Shown in pieces: positions 48,231 through 59,887 of a stretch of 64,000 nt of DNA; positions within the stretch are counted from its first letter, which is position 1, and the number at the start of each line of letters is the position of its first letter. The notes beneath the pieces are model-generated. The model had not been told where the DNA came from, did no database searches, and worked only from the letters and a program-made list of their open reading frames with translations. The stretch is taken from the NCBI GenBank assembly GCA_036924285.1, contig JAYKYS010000001.1:26907501-26971500 (forward strand), written 5' to 3'. The translations under genes and the position numbers were made by a program. The DNA comes from Asterella californica (lineage: Eukaryota > Streptophyta > Marchantiopsida > Marchantiales > Aytoniaceae).

Positions 48231-50589
48231 TTGTCTATTAGACATAGTAGAAAAACTATTTTCTCATCGACATGGATAGAAAGAATGACTACTTTTTGTT
48301 GACGAAGATGACTTTCATGACAGTTCGACTGTGTTGAAGAGAGTAATATCAAGTAACAAAGATTCATTGTATTAGATATTGCTCGACTGCGTCAATATCT
48401 ATTGTCTTTTTCTTAAACAAAATAGAAAAATGCAATGTGTAAGAATGACCGCGGTAAAAATATGTACAGAATGCTTATTCAATTGGATCTCTCGTTCCAA
48501 AAGATGATCATGTTTGTCTTCATTGCAATACTGCACCAAGATGTAGTGAGGATGCTTGACGGAGATGTATTTGTTGTTTCTTCCAGCAAGGTGTCCAACG
48601 CTTGAAAGTTGCCATATCAACAACTCGTCGGTGCTCATTCTCATATCTCTCATTACGTCTTTGCAAGAGCGCAAACAAATCTCATACGACATCATTGTAA
48701 ATGAGTATAAGAAGAATCCAAAAAAGAACTTTGTAACGTTACGCACAACAGAAAATATAACATTTATATGATTTTTTTCCCGACATGTCCGCAAGAGAGT
48801 TGACAAAAGAACAACAGCGAACATTGCTTTCCGCATTGGGTGTCCAATCCAACCGCTTTCATGAATATCCTGAAGATGATTAGAAAACAAGACTAGGTGC
48901 AAAATTTGACGAGATCCTCAAGCTCCAAAAGAATACAATATTCTCTTTGTACAACGTAACCAATTCCTAAGTTAAGGAGCGAAGATAGCAGATGTTATGT
49001 TTTCAAGATGTCAACTATCATACCCAACTCCGACCTGATGATAAGACAAGCTTCATGGTGGAGACATGTATGGAGCTTGGATGCTCTTTGACATAATATT
49101 TAGAAGATGAATGAGTTATGATGGTTAGCCAATGTGTATTATGATACAATGAGAGCATTTTGTATAGTATGGACTAATGAGTTGAGGTCCCAAGGCACTA
49201 GAGCTTCACCTTATTGTCGTACCGAGCTGATGAGCCAAAAACAACCACGGAAATGTTACGACAACTTGATAAATATCACATATTTCAAAACATCCGGATG
49301 AGATGTGGTAGCACCTTGCTTCACGGGGGTTCACAAGGTCAATCACTTAGAATGCAAGTTCTGGTTCAGTCCTAACTTGTCTTGTCCATAAGATAGAGAT
49401 CATCACTTTCTGCAAGATAACTTTGTATTTTTCTCAATTGTTATTCTCATCAATCGAAGAATTACTTGTCATAGTCATCCAACATCTTCGTTCATCTCCT
49501 GTCCTAGGATCCTTGTAAGGACCAGGCTCATGGTGGGTCCTCCTTGCATTAAGGTGTAAACTCTTGACGATGTCATGTTGCGCAAACATTAGTACGTAAA
49601 TGATGTGTATAAATACATTTGGTGACATTTGTGTAATTTGTAAGATAATGAGGTGAAAAGTCTTGCTTATATGAGCTTAGAAGACTATGAATTGTGCTAG
49701 AGGTCTCCAAGATGTGCAAAGGGCAAGATTTAGTCTTTTAAATACTTATTGGTCTATCAAAGAATGAGGATTAGTTGTCATCTATCTAAGAGAACACTTC
49801 GGGAGGAACGGGGCACTTCCATGAAGAATTTAGTGTATGAGGACATGAGCAAAGAGCTCTAGGGTAGGAACAACTTGAGTCTCAATTTTGCTCAAATTGG
49901 AGGTCCAAGGAATGAGTTATGATCATCTGAAGTTCGTGGAGTGATAGAATTACATAGCTCTCCATACAGAATGAAAGATTGGTGAGATTGAGTGAGTGCA
50001 TCATTAGATTAAAATAAAACTTCATGAGCTTGTAGCATGTCAGTTGCTGAAGCTTTGACTCCAACTTTCATCACTAGATGTTTTGCGGATCGAACGTTAT
50101 GACGAACTGAAGACGGAGGGGTGCAGAAAGCTTTCAATCTTGAACAACAAATTTTTGAAGATATGGAGGGTTATCCGCATGATCAAATCTACTAAAATTT
50201 CCCGAGTAATGATTTTATCTTGTGGTTTACTGGCACAACAAGTTTGAGTCGATTTAGATGGTTCATTTAATGATGTAGCTTCTGTTTCGAATATGAGATT
50301 AAAAGTACGTGTAAATTTCTATGATAGTATATTAATTGTGGAAGGAGATCTAACCGTCAGATCTTTCTGAAATTTGACTTGTAAGTAGAAATCTTAAGAC
50401 TATACATACGTGGTAAGTCTGAGAGAAGGCTTAACTTCAGGTCTGAACCTACCATGAGTTAAACTCTGCTGTTTTTCTATCGAGTTGTATCTGACAACAA
50501 TATCTAGTATAAATCTAAAATCTTGTTAGTGCTAATTGACAGAAAAACATTCGGTTTGACGTCAATTTGTTTTGAGAGGTATACTAGAT
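48231..50589. other. Spacer between inverted satellite arrays
   Basis: Holds a 167-codon minus-strand frame (48399-48902; STDELLIWQLSSVGHLAG, KYISVKHPHYILVQYCNEDK) that I do not recognise and that has no clear partner exons. The rest shows no coding signal. The spacer could be the interior of a foldback-type element whose arms are the two arrays. Confidence 0.35.
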
Positions 50590-51720
50590 GTAGAAAAGAT
50601 CGTAGCAATTTACATAGATATCAAATTGAGGGTTGATATCTATGTAATCTTTTTGCAATCCATAGATATCAGACCTTGATATCTCTGGTCTACTTCCAGG
50701 AGCTGTGAATTTCAGCATAGTTATTGATAGAGAGAAGAAGATATCGGACTTTGATATCTATGTCTTGGAAGATTGAACTTCCGTTCTTGCTCTTTTAGAA
50801 GAAGTTCAGAGGCTTGGATGACATCCATTATAGCCGCATTTACATGTTCCAACAATAACCTTAATAGATAGATATCGGACCTCGATATCTTTGATCCACT
50901 CCGACGAGATATGAATCTCAATACAATTATTGACAGAGTAAAGAAGATATCAGACCTCGATATCTATGTCTTGGAAAATTGAACTTCCATTCTTACCCGT
51001 TTAGATGCTTGGATGACATCCATTATAGTCATGTTTTCAAATTCCAACCAGAAATAGATCTTCAAATTCCATTTGCTTGATAGATATTATACCTCGAATT
51101 TCTGATCCACTCCCAAAAGATGTGAATCTCAGCACAATTATTGACAGAGTAAAAAGAATATCGGACCTCAATATCTATGTCTTGGAAAACTGAACTTCCA
51201 TTCTTGTCCATTTACAAGCAATTTAGAGGTTTGGGTAACGTCTATTATAACCGCGTTTTCAGATTCCAACCAGAAGTAGATCTTCAAATTCCATCAGCTT
51301 GATAGATATCGGACCTCGATATCTCTAGTCCACTCCCATGACATGTGAATCTCAACACAATTATTGAAAGAGTAAAGAGGATATCGGACCTCGATATCTA
51401 TGTCTTGGAAGATTGAGCTTTCGTTCTATCCGCTTTCAAGAATTTCATAGGCTTGGATACATCCATTATAGCTACGTCTCATATTCCAAACTGTACTTGA
51501 TCTTCAAATTCCATTTCTTAAGTAGATATCGTAAGTTGATATCTCTTGGCTATTACATTTTTGGTCAATTTAGAATAGAGGAGAGGAGATATCAAAGATC
51601 GATATCTAAGTCAAGGAAAGAAGAACATCCATTTTTCCAACCTTAGAAGGTTGTGTGACATCCATTAGAGCCGCGTTTGCATATTCTTGCAGGATTTTAT
51701 CTTCAAACTCTTTACAAAAA
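50590..51720 (-). repeat. Right satellite array, inverted relative to the left one
   Basis: About five units of about 215 bp with starts near 50678, 50885, 51095, 51317 and 51539 at GATATCTYTGGTCCACTCC. Each carries GACATCCATTATAGCCGCG, the reverse complement of the left-array GGCTATAATGGATGTC, and the palindrome TATCGGACCTCGATATCTAT. Confidence 0.85.
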
Positions 51721-52909
51721 ATACATATCAGATATGGTGTTAGCAAAGAAAAGAAAACATACATTCTAATACACACAAATGATATTATTCCATCAGTTCA
51801 GCCGAAGGATACTCTAAGATGACCCGATGGCACTAAGTGAGTAGTAGCTCTAAGATATATAAAGAATTTAAAGAAAAGAATTAGAAGAGAAATACAATTA
51901 AGTTCAATCAGTCTAGAATGATGATAGACCTCATCTTCATCATATAGAGAGTCGTATCCGCTAAGCCGCGTGATAAACCAATTGTAAAGTGCATTTAGGT
52001 GGTTCTTCTTGAAAGTGTTTCTCTAGAAGGCACTACGAGGATATTATTTTATGTCTATGAATGTTTCAAAGGATAGCATTCTTACCAATGATTGAAGTGA
52101 ATATCCATGAGATGTCCATGGGGATTGTAAGTTGTACTTCGCATGCCATCATTGTCAAAGGAGGCGAAGGTGCGATTTGGAATAGAGAGCATAATAGAAG
52201 GGGGTCAAAGATCAAAGAGAGGCCGAAGGACGGAGGTTTGGCAGGAAAACACAACAGTTACTTCTTGTATGAAACTGCAATTTACCAAAGTATTGCAATT
52301 TCTCAAAGTATGGAAAGTTAAGTATGGATTTAAATTAAACTGATTTGTGAGTTTCATCTCAAAATTTTGGATCTAAATGTTTGGGTTAAAATGTATGTCT
52401 TTCATTTAATAACAATTGAGACTTCAGCGGTTCGCTTTGTATGTAGAACCATTTTTTTCAAGGTTATAGTTCAAAGTTTTAGAGCTTTCCAGGTAATAAC
52501 AATACATTTTGGATATCTTCTCTCTTATCATTTCTCCTTCCCTGCTCTATCTCTCAAACGTGATCTAAATACAATCCTATTTATATATATCATCATCCGA
52601 TATCTATTAAATCTATAATGACATGGAAATATGATCTAAACATAATATAAAGTATGATGATGAACACAATCAAAAGTTTGTAGACATTCCATAAAACATA
52701 TCCAAAAGTGTTTTGTGGAATGTTTGTGTAATATCAGTTTTATGTTTTGAGAAAATGAAAGAATTTTGTATGATATATCTAGAGAATAGCTTTTTGGAGT
52801 GCAAAATTTATCATAGGATTCAGGGAAGTGTTTTCTCTTCGCACTTTCTCCTCGTGGTTCTCCTCTTTGTCGTGCTCTTTCTTGGTTGAAAAATATAGAT
52901 CTTCATTAG
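51721..52909. other. AT-rich DNA with one hairpin
   Basis: No gene is recognised. Overlapping frames at 52061-52343 are short. A 15 bp hairpin with one G-T pair and a 10-base loop lies at 52684-52723. Confidence 0.4.
52684..52723. repeat. 15 bp hairpin
   Basis: ACATTCCATAAAACA pairs with TGTTTTGTGGAATGT (one T-G pair) around ten bases. Confidence 0.7.
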
Positions 52910-53620
52910 ACATCATCTATTGCACCTCAAGTTGCTGTAGAGGAAAAACCATCCTCGGCAGTGGTTCCAACAGACGGTGTCGTAGTACGTGACATTCAAG
53001 ATGATGAAACGGAGCTTCAGAAGACACTCAACCAGCATTTGTTCAGGAGCTACGCCCTAGCTTATCAAGCTGGGCAGGAGCTAAGCTGGGGCTATGCTTG
53101 GAAGGCTGCCCCCTAGCTTGGATTATAATATCACCCTAAAGGGGTCGAAAGACACCAGAATGCAAAGCTCGACGAGGAGAGCAATTTCATGCTTCCAGTT
53201 TCGACAGAAAGTGTTTTAAACAATAGTTAGTACGGGTTTTAGATTGAGAAATATGTGAAAGAGGGAAATCCATCGATTCTAGCTCGTTATTCAAATTCAT
53301 AATCTGAGAGTACGAGTGCGTTGGTGTTGACAAGTACTATAGTTTTGACTCCTTATTCATTAAAAACAGAGTTGTATAGAAATGTTAGAGCAGATAATGC
53401 TAGTAAACGTTTCACAGAACATTTTCCTGCAACTTTCGGATATGTACCAACTTTATTACCTTTCAGAACGGAAACAGAGGCCATCCCAGTGATAGGGCGC
53501 CTGCCTAGGAGGAAAGTGGTCTCAGGATCAATTCCCCATGGCCTCTGGTTCCTATTCTGGCACGTTGGCCTCCTGGAAGGGAGTCTATGTTGGATATGCA
53601 GCCACGTCCTGCATATCTAG
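52910..53620 (+). pseudogene. Decayed ORF of unknown family, five TAG/TAA stops in one frame
   Basis: A single frame runs for about 237 codons without frameshift and is interrupted only by TAG at 53114, TAA at 53126, TAG at 53228, TAG at 53240 and TAA at 53300. Between the stops the translation is protein-like (IAPQVAVEEKPSSAVVPTDG, DDETELQKTLNQHLFRSY, YRNVRADNASKRFTEHFPAT). Each stop is one C-to-T change from CAG or CAA, and no TGA occurs. I do not recognise the family; a TE gag or accessory protein is plausible given the surroundings. The last 40 codons run into hairpin and tandem-repeat DNA and may not belong. Confidence 0.5.
53593..53617. repeat. 9 bp hairpin next to tandem duplication
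   Basis: GATATGCAG and CTGCATATC enclose CCACGTC. Confidence 0.6.
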
Positions 53621-53672
53621 GGGTGGGAGACCGGTATCTCTCTTAATCGTGGGCTTTCTGATCTAAGCCTCC

Positions 53673-53942
53673 GCATGCCACCGTGAATATATCATGAGAG
53701 ATACCTGGTGCGCATATGAGGGGGCTGTAAGTCATGTGAGGCAGCCCCATAAGTGTATGGGCTTCGATCTACATCGGATGGCTTGTGGTATATTCAGGAT
53801 GGCATCCGCATGCCACCGTGAATATATCATGAGAGATACTTGGTGCGCATATGAGGGGGCTGTAAGTCATGTGAGGCAGCCCCATAAGTGTATGGGCTTC
53901 GATCTACATCGGATGGCTTGTGGTATATTCAGGATGGCATCA
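53673..53942. repeat. 135 bp tandem duplication
   Basis: Copies at 53673-53807 and 53808-53942 are almost identical. Each copy begins GCATGCCACCGTGAATATAT and ends with an imperfect inverted version (TATATTCAGGATGGCATC), so each could fold on itself. Because 135 is a multiple of three, an open frame at 53694-53948 shows a 45-residue repeat. That is a by-product, not evidence of a gene. Confidence 0.9.
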
Positions 53943-55479
53943 AGATGACATCGAGAGCCGGAAAACTTTTATTAATCAAGGGCCTAGATTAGCAAGGGGT
54001 CTGCTTATCTGTTAAGTACGTCGTTAAGATTTTTGAAGAAAACAGTCGACGTTACAACCGACGTTACAGTTGATGTTGCGAAAAAACGTTGCGATGGAAA
54101 GAAGCGAAAAATGTTGCGGGGAACATCGGATGATCTTTACATAGAGAGAAGCAAGAAGCCATCGGGACGCACAAGAGAAGCTTGGGAGCAGGAGAGATCA
54201 AAATTTGGAAAAACCTGAATTGGGAGGTCGTCGCAAGGAGAGGGACAAGTGTTTTAGAGCTTGAGCTTTGTCGAATAAACTATTTTGGAGATAAATTACT
54301 TTCAGGAAGCAGTCTATTGAGAGGAGATCAGTTTGATGATTTGTGAGAGGTTTTGATCGTCGCTGAATCAAATTTATGAGTTTTTCAGTTGAGAAGTTGA
54401 CGCAAGGAGAGGTATAAGAGTTAGGGGTCTGAATTTTACCTACTAGATCGGGTTTGAGGTAAATTTGGCGGTCTTTGGTAGAGAACTGAGAGACGGAGAC
54501 AGAGACGCACAAGAGAGGAAGAGAGAGAGATTTTTTTCAGTTGAACAAATTGATGGTGCAGCTGACACTGAAATAAAGTTATTTTGAATCGTGAGAGACC
54601 TATCTGTGTACCTGAGTGTTTGGTTGAGTGTTTGTTTTGTAATTGGTGGGCGCAAGAAGCAGGGTTTTGAGATCTCATCGTCAGCAGCAATCCGTTTTCT
54701 CTTTGGATCGTTTCTCTGATCGATCACAGTCAGGAGGTCTGCCCTCCCCAAGAAAGACTCTCGTCACGACAACGGACCAACTCAAAGGATCAAAATACAT
54801 AGAAAATCATAATATCTAGAGCGACCAATTCAAAACCAAATAATGTAAGTAATTCCGCTCTTATCAAACTTGCTTTACCGCTCTGTCACTTGAAAGCTTA
54901 ACATAACCCTCAAGGTTGTTGTTCTCACGATCAATAGAAAAAGTAATGAGGCTGAACCGAATTCTCAATATTTATGTCATTGCGGTCACTCTTCATGATG
55001 ACACAAACTCAACATTTTACAGACAGTCGTACAAAACAGTCTAAGGCAATCACAACACTATAACATAAACTTGCAGAACTCTCTCAGATTTCCTTCCAGT
55101 TCCAATTGCACCTCACGACAGACTTTTCATTTTGTTGTCTTTTCTGTACACGTAACCCTAAAGCTTTAATGTTGAGATAGACATCAAACATATCTACTTG
55201 AACATCATGACTGTATAAATATCATCGTCTATTGCGGTTAGTTTTTTTTATATTTTAATCTAAATTATTTTTCTCACATCTGGTCACATCTGCTCTATTT
55301 TTCTCACACCTATATCTCATTTGCTCTATAAATTATAGAGTTTTAGACATTGATTTCGACACCATTAGCCTGATATCAATAAAAATGCTGATATCATGAC
55401 ATTTTTCGTGATATCAGTTACGAGTAACTGATAGTGTTCTCATTCTTCTTTATTACAAACTAAATAATCCTTATATATT
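53943..55479. other. No recognisable gene
   Basis: Short frames only. A small repeated motif GACGTTAC/GTTGATGTTGCG lies at 54049-54090. A segment near 55372-55470 containing GATATCAGTTACGAGTAACTG resembles 57400-57490 (GATATCAGTTCTTGATAACCG); these could be the two ends of one element, but I cannot define it. Confidence 0.35.
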
Positions 55480-56240
55480 CATAGTGATCTCTCTACAAAA
55501 TTATAGATATAAGAGTTTGATATCTTTATTATAAAACTAATTATCACTATACATTACATATTAGTCTCACTAAACAAGTCTATCTCTTTAAGCACTTATA
55601 GATATCGAACTTCAATATCTTTATTTTGAACTTAGTTATTATTATATATGTCATATTCATCTTACTATTATGTCTATATCTCTACATGCTTATAGATATC
55701 GAACTTCGCTATCTTTATTACGAACTCAGTAACTCTTGTATATTTCACATTGATCTCACTACACAAGTCTATATGTTTACACACTAATAAATGTCGGACT
55801 TGGATATCTTTATTTTGGACTCAATAGCCCCTATATTTGTCATATTGATCTCGCTATACAGATCTATCTTCTTACAACTTATAGATATCAAACTTCGATA
55901 TCTTTATTTATTCATACTGGTCTCCCTATACGGATTTATTTATAAATACCAGACTTCGATGTATTTACTATAAAATCAGTAACCCTTGTATATGTCATAA
56001 TGATCTCACTACACAAGCCTATCTATCTACGGACTTATAGATATCTGACATCGATATCTTTATTACCCAATAGCCATTATATATTTCATAATGGGTCCTA
56101 TAAAAAACATTTCTCTTTGTACTCATAGATATCATGATTTGATATCTCTGTTACAACCTCAATAATCCAGACTCTTTTCATATTGATGTCTACATCTCTG
56201 AAGAAGTCTATCTCTTTAGGACCTATAGATATCATACAAA
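55480..56240. repeat. About 93 bp satellite array with GATATC palindromes
   Basis: About eight units at 90-100 bp spacing share TATAGATATCGAACTTCGAT followed by ATCTTTATT, then CTCAGTAA, TATATTTCATATTGATCTCA and ACAAGTCTATCTCTTTA. The palindromic core is the same as in the 46-51 kb arrays, though the rest of the unit differs. Confidence 0.85.
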
Positions 56241-57458
56241 CTTTATTCTCTGTTATCTGATTGGAGGTGTCCTCAAGGACTTATAATTCATGAATGACAT
56301 TAACCGTTTGATCTCTAACACTTTTGTCTATACTTTATGCACAACCATTCCTATATAATCGTTTAGACTTTTAGGTCCAGCTAACCAGTTTGAAAGTCAT
56401 AGGAAAACACATTTTGAAGTTTTTGTAAAGTTGTAGCATTTTTCCATTGCAATTTTTTGGATCCTTCACGACTAAGCTCTTTGCTTTCTGATTTGTTTTG
56501 ACGAGCATAAAAGACGATTGTTTTGTTGTTTCATCGAGTTCTACAGTTGTTGACTTTTCAAAAACCTGCTGACTTAATATCGATTGATTGTTTCAAGTTG
56601 GCTGCAGTTTTTGGTCTTGTGAACACATGAACTCAGTCACAAGACTATAAAAGGATTGACTCCGCAGTCACGACTGTCTAAGACCGCAACAAGTACATAC
56701 GACTTGCACCTTCTTGTTATCTAGAACTCATCATCAATCATACTAACAAAAATCGAATGAAACAGTGTCCAAGTACAACTAGTCCGCTCATCCTTTCATG
56801 ATAAGTGGATATCACACCACAAGTCACTCGCTATGCAGACGAACAACATCAAAATTATTGTACACATCGTCAAAATGATCCTTACACAAGCTGACGAAAG
56901 AATGTTTATCTCCGACAAGCCTATGCAACAACTAGACCTAACCTTCCCGACTAAGGACGGAGAAAAAAATGCAACTGAAAACTCTTGCCGGTTATAGTTC
57001 TTATAGTCCATCATAAGTCTTTCATCAGTTTTCAGTCATCACCTTGACATCTAACATAGAAGTAAATCTACCTCGATCTCATAAGCTTTGACCAAGCTAT
57101 TGACCTTGATAGTCGTCAATCAATATTATTTCCTGTCATGTACTAGCTTCCATATTTTGCATACATAGGTCTTTGTAGGAATAATGCTACAAGGAGTTAT
57201 AGTTATATGAGTAAGATATATATATCTCAAACTTATTTTCCTTATAATTTGTCTTACGCTGATAGAAATTTATCTCTGTTAGGTTGGACAGCTGGTTTAA
57301 ATTCCACGACTTTACCAAAATATAATTTTACACTGAGTCTAAAACTATACGAAACTTCACCTCTTATATATGATTATATAGATATCAACCTCGATATCTA
57401 TATGTTGATATCAAAACATTTCTACTGATATAATGAAAAAAACTCTTGATATCAGTTC
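56241..57458. other. AT-rich DNA without clear genes
   Basis: No domain is recognised. One more GATATC palindrome lies at about 57378-57402 (TAGATATCAACCTCGATATC). Confidence 0.4.
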
Positions 57459-57982
57459 TTGATAACCGATACTCTTCTTATTCCTCTCATATTTTTCCAC
57501 GAGGTATTCGGACATATTTTGTGTTGGGAATATGTCAAAAATTTAATTATCTTTGTATTTCATATGGGTCGTTATGATAAGAAACCATCGGATGCGAAGA
57601 TGGAGGTGACATTAGCGCATGGTAAGGTATTGTTGTATGTTTCTCTTGATGCACAGAAGGAGCAGCACACTAGAGCTAGACCAATCACAGACGATGATTC
57701 TACTTAATCAGAGAGAACTTCAGCGAAACTTCGGCAAAAGAATGCCCTAGAGGATTACGCTGCCAAGGTTCGTTATCCACATGCGAGATTTGCTTTATTT
57801 GGATTTTGTCTTTATGTAAATCTTGTTCGATCCACATATATTAACCACTTTGTACTCATGCAGATAAAGAAACTAGAGAGGATGATTGTTGCACAGAGAG
57901 TCGTGATCCATAACAAAGAGATAGATGCATCGAGATAGAAGAAAAAGGCTCAGCGTCAGATCTCAATGGAGACACCTATGAG
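57459..57982 (+). pseudogene. Decayed two-exon ORF with coiled-coil end, family unknown
   Basis: Exon 1 is open to 57767 apart from TAA at 57705 and contains KPSDAKMEVTLAHGKVLLYV and RQKNALEDYAAK. A 96 bp GT-AG intron (57768-57863, acceptor TCATGCAG) joins in phase to exon 2, IKKLERMIVAQRVVIHNKEI and QRQISMETPM, interrupted by one TAG, with a GTAAGA donor after 57982. The joined C-terminus reads as a basic coiled coil. Both stops are C-to-T changes from Gln codons. A CACTA-type or other transposon accessory protein is possible; I cannot name it. Confidence 0.4.
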
Positions 57983-58663
57983 GTAAGATAATGATGGACG
58001 TGAATAGTATTGTGTGATCTTCTTGGTTGTCATGTCACTCCTTTAGCATCTAAGTTATATGTTTATAAGTGTTCAGATCTCATCATGGAGTGTCATCAGA
58101 TTTTAGACGTTGAGACATGGAGGCAGCGGACATACCTATATAAAGTGAGGAGGAGGAGGAGGAGGTCGAGGAGGACGTTGAGGAGGAGATTCCTCTTCTG
58201 CAGAATTTGACAAAGAAGAGACAGATCCGCAAGCGATGAGTTTATGGACAATACTTGAATGTATACTAGAGTTTTATGCACGTTGTCATGTTGTGACACA
58301 ACTCACATGTGGAGTTAGCGTAGAACTTGTATTATGATGTTTTTTTGTGTTCGTGAACTTTTTCATGTAACTCGTCTGACACCTTGCGTGGTGTTTCGTG
58401 AGTGTTTCTTTTGTCATACATGAAGAATGAGGAGCTACGAGGGTTGTATTTATGGATGGAGGATTGATCCTAGTTCCGGATCTTTGACTTTTGAATCTGC
58501 TTCATATTAAGCTTCACTACGTTAATCGTAATCACTTTTGACAATGGTTCGTTACCTACTTTGGTGAAAAACTCATGAGGAGGGTGATGGACTTGCCTCC
58601 TCGATGATCTTGTAAATCTCCACATATAGAGAAAATGTAGACTTGACATGTACATCTTATTTT
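57983..58663. other. No recognisable gene
   Basis: Contains a GAGGAG-rich stretch (58146-58190) that produces an Arg-rich short frame. Nothing else is supported. Confidence 0.4.
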
Positions 58664-59887
58664 GATGAGTGAATGGACTTGAACTTTTCAGCCAACGTCC
58701 TTTTCAACATTTGGGTTGATATCCGATGTCACTACCGGTGGAAAATCAACCATCGTTTGTGGATCGTCAGGAACCTTGGTGAGGAATATTGTAATCAAGT
58801 GATGATTTCCTCATTTCTTTTTGTCGTATCTTTTATCATAGATCGATTCAAGATCATTATCTTAACTTTGTATTGAATCGTGTATTTTCATATCATTATT
58901 ATCTCTATCGCTCGGCAAGGATGAATATCCTATGTTAAGGTTGAGATCTGAAGTATTTTGGTTCAAGCTTTGAAGGTGTGAGAGTGTTTTAGTCGATCTA
59001 CAGTTCTAAAGTAGGAAATAAAGTGATCTTTTTTTTGATTGGTCTCTTTTTTACCAATCAAATTCATCCAAGTTCCAGTGATGGTTTTGAGGTTGCAGAG
59101 GTCTTTCAAAAGGTCATTCGATGAGTATGAGATCTCGTCAGAAAGCTCTCGTCAGAAAGTTGAGCTACAATCTAGAGAGGAAGATTGATCGATTTGGAGC
59201 TATGAGTAGAGTGTTATGATCGTACAAAGTTTAGGGGGTCAAATCGATACCCCGAGTCACGTTTCTGAGTGTCTATTGATGAGTGAATGGACTTGAACTT
59301 TTTAGCCAACGTCCTTTTCAACATCTGGGTTGATATCCGATGTCACTACCGGTGGAAAATCAACCATCATGCGTGGATCGTCAGGAACCTTGGTGAGGAA
59401 TATTGTAATCAAGTGATGGTTTCCTCGTTTCTTTTTGTCGTACTTTTTATCATAGATCGATTCAAGATCATTATCTTAACTTTGTATTGAATCGTGTATT
59501 TTCGTATCACTATTATCTCTATCGCTCGGCAAGGATGATTATCCTATGTTAAGGTTGAGATCTGAAATATTTTGGTTCAAGCTTTGAAGGTGTGAGAGTG
59601 TTTTAGTCGATCTACAATTCTAAAGTAGGAGATAAAATGATCTTTTTTTTATTGATCTCTTTTCTACCAATCAAATTCATCCAAGTTCCACTGATGGTTT
59701 TGAGGTTACGGAGGTCTTTCAAAAGGTCATTTGATGAGTACGAGGTCTCGTCAAAAAGCTCTCAAAAGTTGAACTACAATCTAGAGAGGAAGATCGATCG
59801 ATTTGGAGCTCTAAGTAGAGTGTTATGATCGTACAAAGTTTAAGGGGTCAAATCGATACCCCGAGCCACGTTTTTGAGTGCTTATGG
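58664..59887. repeat. 614 bp tandem duplication
   Basis: 58664-59277 and 59278-59887 align along their whole length with scattered substitutions and a few short indels. Both start GATGAGTGAATGGACTTGAA and end near TCAAATCGATACCCCGAG. The duplicated 67-codon frames at 58673 and 59287 come from this. There are no TG...CA ends and no PBS, so these are not obvious LTRs. Confidence 0.9.

Noticed and set aside
49227..49255. Second hammerhead-like core (CTGATGAG ... GGAAA)
   Set aside because: The base before GAAA would have to pair with G but is itself G, so stem II does not close.
53694..53948. 84-codon frame with a 45-residue internal repeat
   Set aside because: By-product of a 135 bp DNA duplication; no protein signal beyond the repeat.
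58673..59490. Two nearly identical 67-codon frames
   Set aside because: They are copies created by the 614 bp tandem duplication and resemble no protein.
58664..59887. Two tandem solo LTRs
   Set aside because: No TG...CA termini, no primer binding site and no TATA-like promoter could be found at the unit edges.
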